Origin: G963422745 sp965214285 | GTDB lineage: Bacteria; Actinomycetota; Acidimicrobiia; Acidimicrobiales; Aldehydirespiratoraceae | Direction: 5' to 3' | Assembly: GCA_965214285.1 (NCBI GenBank) | Contig: OZ243946.1 | Coordinates: 2,108,001 to 2,172,000 of the forward strand | Length of the DNA: 64,000 bases | Part shown: piece by piece, positions 56,557 to 64,000 of the stretch | Layout of the letters: each line of letters starts with the position of its first letter | Numbering within the stretch: position 1 is the stretch's first letter | The notes under the pieces: generated by a model | Database searches by the model: none | What the model saw: the letters and a program-made list of their open reading frames with translations, nothing else | Told to the model about the DNA's origin: nothing | Translations under genes and position numbers: made by a program

Positions 56557-56997
56557 GTGGCGTACTTCGTCGACACCTCGGCTCTCGCCAAGCTGGTGCT
56601 GGACGAGCCGGAAACAGATGCGCTGCAGGCGTGGCTACCGGGCAAGGATCTGACGACGAGCGACTTCGCCTGCATGGAGTTCACCCGCGTGGTCCGCAAG
56701 AATGCCCCGGACCGAGAGTCGGAAATCGAGGTCGCCCTGGAGGGCATCTATGTGGCTGAGACCGAGCCAGAGATTCTCGCTGCGGCGGCCCGATTGGAGC
56801 CGCGCACTGTCAAGTCGTTGGACGCTGTCCACCTGGCATCGGCGCTTCAATGGGGCATCAACCTGGACGGACTCGTCACCTATGACCGCAGCCTGGCATC
56901 CGCTGCGAGGTTCAACGGCGTCACGGTCGTGGCCCCGAATGATCGTCCGTTGGAGTTTCGAGGGCAGTCGTTGCAGATCAGTCGGCGGGTGGCATGA
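56557..56997 (+). CDS. vapC: VapC-type PIN-domain toxin (locus 2)
   Basis: A 146-residue PIN ribonuclease from GTG 56557 (VAYFVDTSALAKLVLDEPE). Catalytic acids: D6, Glu in ACMEFTRV, Asp in KSLDAVHLAS and Asp in VTYDRSL. Paralog of locus 1 VapC, same length. Its stop overlaps a possible GTG start of the next frame (GTGA-type), as at locus 1. Confidence 0.93.
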   Translation: MAYFVDTSALAKLVLDEPETDALQAWLPGKDLTTSDFACMEFTRVVRKNAPDRESEIEVALEGIYVAETEPEILAAAARLEPRTVKSLDAVHLASALQWGINLDGLVTYDRSLASAARFNGVTVVAPNDRPLEFRGQSLQISRRVA

Positions 56998-57068
56998 GCG
57001 GGCATCGTGAGGCCATCCAGGCGGACGCAGGCGATGCGGGGCAGGTTCCCCTAGCTAAGCTGCCGGGC

Positions 57069-57386
57069 GTGAGGATCGTCGGAATGGCCATGCTGCAGGA
57101 GAAGGCACGCGCGATGGTGGTCGCGGCGGCCGCCGGGGAGACCGTCATGGTCATCGACGACACCGGCAAGCCGATCGCGCAGATTACGGCATCGCCTTTG
57201 GCAGACCACTATCCAAAGCCCAAGAACCGCTACGAAGAGCTCGTCGCAGCCGGTCGCATCTTTCCTGGGAACAGCTTTTTTTGGGATCTGCCGATGCCGG
57301 AGCAAGTCCGCTCAGGCCCGGCGAGCGGGCAGGGCGCGGCAGGCGGGGTCGACGGCGTGGAGGTCGACGACGGTAGAGCTGGCTAG
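57069..57386 (+). CDS. Second Phd-like antitoxin of locus 2, 3' end overlapping the cassette array
   Basis: A 105-residue frame from GTG 57069, 7 nt after TAAGCT; a longer start at ATG 56994 overlaps vapC. It repeats the antitoxin fold (VRIVGMAMLQEKARAMV, GETVMVIDDTGKPIAQIT, RYEELVAAGRIF). After LPMPEQVRSGPA it runs antisense through cassette U5', so its original helical tail, present at locus 1, has been replaced. No toxin follows. Confidence 0.65.
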   Translation: MRIVGMAMLQEKARAMVVAAAAGETVMVIDDTGKPIAQITASPLADHYPKPKNRYEELVAAGRIFPGNSFFWDLPMPEQVRSGPASGQGAAGGVDGVEVDDGRAG

Positions 57387-57658
57387 CACGGCGATCCGGG
57401 TCCGCGTGGAGGGCGTGGGGATCAGGATCGTCGCGCTGGCAGTGCCCGGCTCATCTGCGATCCCCGTATCGCTGCGCAGTCCGGCAGTTCGCGAATTGCG
57501 ATCGCCTCGAAGGGCATGTTCGCTGGGGTGCTCATCAGGATTGCCGGAAGTGGATGGCTCGGCAGGCTTGGCTCGTCCCGGCTCCGCAGAAGTCGGGGAG
57601 TGTTCGTGTGGCCACGGTGCCGAAGATCGCTTTGGTGGATGGGCAAGTGACGAGGATC

Positions 57659-57676
57659 GGGGGGGGGGGGGGGGGG
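57659..57676. repeat. Homopolymer tract G18, tract 3 of locus 2
   Basis: Eighteen G on the plus strand before U3'. At present it puts U4' in frame for the pass-through reading. Confidence 0.9.
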
Positions 57677-57791
57677 CTCTAGCGCGTCGGAGTCATGGTG
57701 CGTGTCTGTTGTCCCGAGGCCAGGGTGTGGAAGTCTGCGATCCGGGTGGTCACCAGTACCGAGAAGACCGCCATGCTCGACGGACTGGTCG

Positions 57792-62278
<4,487 letters not shown>

Positions 62279-62279
<1 letters not shown>

Positions 62280-62341
62280 CAGGCTCCTGCGGGCAGGGAC
62301 GGGGGGAATGAGGCGACGATGCGGGCGGTGCGGTCGTTCAT
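62279..62341 (-). pseudogene. 20-codon remnant of the C-terminal-domain gene upstream of RM 2
   Basis: ATG 62341 opens a 20-codon frame ending ARIVASFPPSLPAGA, matching the last residues of the locus 1 C-terminal-domain protein (ARIVASLPPSLPAEAG). Its ATG overlaps the stop of the small membrane gene and its TGA overlaps the RM ATG, so it still links translation of the two. Confidence 0.82.
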
Positions 62342-62610
62342 CTGTCTTGCAGGGCGGCCGGCGCCTGGCACGGCGGCTCGTCGGCGATATCCATCCACAG
62401 CCATTGGCAGTTGCAGGAGTCGATGCAGTCCTCGAGCCGGCCGCGCTGGCTCCACAGCAGGAAACCGACCACCACGATCACCGCCAGGATCAGCACCTTG
62501 GCCATGACCCCGCGGACGAACACGACCACCAGGACCGACAGGATCGACAGGAACACCAGGGCGCCGGTGAAAGCCCAGCGCAGCCAGTCGGGGTCGATGC
62601 CCTCGCCCAT
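62338..62610 (-). CDS. Small membrane protein, right paralog flanking RM locus 2
   Basis: A 90-residue protein from ATG 62610. It begins GIDPDWLRWAFTGAL, has two hydrophobic segments (ALVFLSILSVLVVVFV; VLILAVIVVVGFLLW) and the Cys motif CIDSCNCQW, like the paralog at 55913-56197. Function unknown. Its stop overlaps the remnant ORF ahead of the RM gene, so it may be co-transcribed and co-translated with it. Confidence 0.75.
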   Translation of the reverse strand: MGEGIDPDWLRWAFTGALVFLSILSVLVVVFVRGVMAKVLILAVIVVVGFLLWSQRGRLEDCIDSCNCQWLWMDIADEPPCQAPAALQDR

Positions 62611-62618
62611 CGGGCGGG

Positions 62619-62649
62619 AGTCTAGGCCAGACGGGCGCAACGGTAGGCT
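62619..62649. promoter_or_regulatory. Divergent -10 boxes between the small membrane gene and the DUF3151 gene
   Basis: TAGACT on the minus strand (62624-62619) is 8 nt from ATG 62610; TAGGCT on the plus strand (62644-62649) is 6 nt from ATG 62656. Both fit leaderless starts and leave only 45 bp between start codons. Confidence 0.5.
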
Positions 62650-62655
62650 CCGGAG

Positions 62656-63072
62656 ATGAGCAACCCGGTGCAGATGACAAGCGGCGGACCGCCCGAGACG
62701 GTGCTCGACCCCGAGCCGCCCGAGGCCCTGGCCCGCCTCGAAGCCGCCGACGGCGTTGCCGACCTGGCAGCCGTGTGCGCCGACTACCCGCGCTGCCTGC
62801 AAGCCTGGGCCGACCTCGGCGACGCCCTCGACGAGCCCGCCCTGGCCTATGCCGCATACCGCACCGGCTACCACCGGGGGCTCGACCGGCTGCGGGCCAA
62901 CGGCTGGCGCGGCAGCGGCTGGGTGCGCTTCGATCACCCCGCCAACCGCGGCTTCCTGCGGTCGCTGGCTGGCTTGCAGGTCACCGCCGCGGCCATCGGC
63001 GAGGCCGACGAGGAGCAGCGCTGCGCCACGTTCCTGCGCCAGCTCGACCCGTCGTGGCCGCCGAGCCGCTGA
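62656..63072 (+). CDS. DUF3151 family protein
   Basis: A 138-residue cytosolic protein. Recognised by LPPEALARLE-type start (PEPPEALARLEAADG), FPRCLQAWADLGD-like segment (YPRCLQAWADLGD) and AYAAYRTGYHRGLDRLRANGWRGSG. The family is actinobacterial and of unknown function. Its end overlaps the start of the mobA-like gene by 19 nt. Confidence 0.88.
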   Translation: MSNPVQMTSGGPPETVLDPEPPEALARLEAADGVADLAAVCADYPRCLQAWADLGDALDEPALAYAAYRTGYHRGLDRLRANGWRGSGWVRFDHPANRGFLRSLAGLQVTAAAIGEADEEQRCATFLRQLDPSWPPSR

Positions 63073-63647
63073 GCTTCGAGGTTGCCATCGCCGCAGGCGG
63101 CGCAAGCCGGCGGATGGCCGCCGACAAGGCCTTCATCAGCATCGACGGCGCCACCATGATCGAGCGCATCGCCGCTGCGGCGCTGGCGGCAGGCGCGGCG
63201 GAGGTGAAGGTCGTCGGCGGCGACGCCGGGCGCATCGAGGCTCTGGGCCTGCGCTTCGTCGCCGACGAAGAGCCCGGCGCCGGGCCGCTCGGGGCGCTGG
63301 TCACCGCGCTGGGCTGCGCCGCCCGGCCGGCCGTGCTGATGCTGCCGTGCGACCTGGTGGCGCCCACGCCCGCCGCGCTGCGCGAGATCGCGGCGGCGCT
63401 CGGAGGCCATGATGCGGCTGTGCCGTGGGTGGACGGCCGTCTGCAATGGGCGACCGCTGCTTGGTCCACCCAGGCGCTGGGCGCGTTGCGGGAGGCCTTC
63501 GACGCGGGGGAGCGCAGCCTGCGGTTCGCCCTTGAAGGGCATCGGGTGCAGCGGTTCGTGCCGTCGGATCCGGCTGCCCTGGCCGATGCCGACACGCCCG
63601 ACGAGCTGCCCGCCGGCGCGGAGGCAGCAGGCGTGGTGCCGGGGTGA
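63054..63647 (+). CDS. mobA: Molybdenum cofactor guanylyltransferase (MobA-like)
   Basis: A 197-residue nucleotidyltransferase from GTG 63054. The nucleotide motif reads AIAAGGASRRMAADKAFI (GG-x-SxRM-x-x-DK), then EEPGAGPLGALVTAL and LPCDLVAPTP. MobA attaches GMP to molybdopterin. The canonical Gly after Met is Ala here. No other molybdenum genes are within the window, though the rhodanese domain downstream may belong to a MoeB-type protein. A related IspD-type role is less likely. Confidence 0.82.
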   Translation: MAAEPLSFEVAIAAGGASRRMAADKAFISIDGATMIERIAAAALAAGAAEVKVVGGDAGRIEALGLRFVADEEPGAGPLGALVTALGCAARPAVLMLPCDLVAPTPAALREIAAALGGHDAAVPWVDGRLQWATAAWSTQALGALREAFDAGERSLRFALEGHRVQRFVPSDPAALADADTPDELPAGAEAAGVVPG

Positions 63648-63825
63648 CTGGCGCGGTTGCGCCGTGAGGCACAGAGCCGCTTGATGCCGCCCAGGCCAGT
63701 GTCGCGAGCGGCACCGCGGAGCCGGCCGAGCACGCCGAGGGCAGTGCCGCTGTCCGCAGTCGGTTGGCGCTATCGCGGTGAACGGCGCCGCCGTGAGGAT
63801 TAGGGTTGCGGGCCAGGAGGGCCGT

Positions 63826-64000
63826 GTGGAGATTCCCCAGGTCGATGTCGACGAGCTCGAGCGCCGGATCGCGACAGGCGCGCCGCTGCTGGACGTGCGC
63901 GAGGACGACGAGTTCGCCGAGGCCCGCATCGCCGGTGCGGTCCACATCCCGCTGGCAGAGGTGCCTCTGCGGGCCGGCGAGATTCCCGACGGGTCGCCGT
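63826..64000 (+). CDS. Rhodanese-like domain protein, 3' end outside window
   Basis: From GTG 63826, preceded by AGGAGG with good spacing. The visible 58 residues (VDVDELERRIATGAPLLDVR, EFAEARIAGAVHIPLAEVP) are the start of a rhodanese domain; the catalytic Cys lies beyond the edge. Could be a free sulfurtransferase or part of a larger protein. Confidence 0.8.
   Translation, partial: MEIPQVDVDELERRIATGAPLLDVREDDEFAEARIAGAVHIPLAEVPLRAGEIPDGSP

Overview
The window is high-GC actinobacterial DNA. It carries a DUF3151 gene, an aftD-like arabinosyltransferase, menB with a geranylgeranyl-reductase-like flavoprotein, and GTG/TTG starts. Many genes have a -10 box (TANNNT, often TAGNNT) only 6-8 nt before the start codon, as expected for leaderless mRNAs. 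A member of the Acidimicrobiia is my best guess; no rRNA or tRNA is present to confirm it. All homology statements come from reading motifs, not from searches.

Layout. 1-7.9 kb: housekeeping and catabolism (two tandem amidohydrolases, geranylgeranyl-reductase-like flavoprotein, TauD-type dioxygenase, uracil-DNA glycosylase, MenB, M23 peptidase). 7.9-14.7 kb: two nearly identical IS481-family elements flanking a large SpoIID/SLH/FN3/amidase wall hydrolase, then a zinc alcohol dehydrogenase. 14.8-24.4 kb: accessory locus 1, with an antitoxin-VapC-antitoxin module, a cassette array rich in homopolymers, a split Type ISP-like restriction-modification (RM) operon and an orphan Mrr-like nuclease. 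24.4-32 kb: a DUF433 protein, an AlbA-type regulator, a J-domain protein, hppA, and a DUF222/HNH gene with two tandem leader ORFs. 32-55.9 kb: mostly core (5-FCL, TrkA and two TrkH, M18 aminopeptidase, GltBD, AftD/GT4/flavoprotein envelope cluster, GDPD, pyruvate kinase). 55.9-62.6 kb: accessory locus 2, a second antitoxin-VapC-antitoxin module, cassette array and RM gene, bounded by two paralogous small membrane-protein genes. 62.6-64 kb: DUF3151, MobA, rhodanese.

The most unusual system is the pair of RM loci. Each encodes a Mrr nuclease-helicase-N6-adenine methyltransferase chain whose 3' end runs into simple repeats (G9 or G10, then G27 or (TC)14, then G13 or G18) alternating with ~40-codon cassettes. 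Each cassette resembles the short conserved segment that comes before the C-terminal domain in single-chain relatives. Neighbouring cassettes overlap in different reading frames: the stop of one is the start of the next. By hand translation, a tract of n, n+1 or n+2 bases selects the first cassette, the second, or a path past both to the next tract or cassette. The two loci share this plan and cassette order although the cassette sequences have diverged. The first tract is an apparent ON/OFF switch, out of frame at locus 1 (9 bases) and in frame at locus 2 (10 bases). The missing C-terminal domain is a separate gene upstream of the locus 1 enzyme; at locus 2 only its last 20 codons remain. This looks like a phase-variable RM system with register-selected alternative C-termini.
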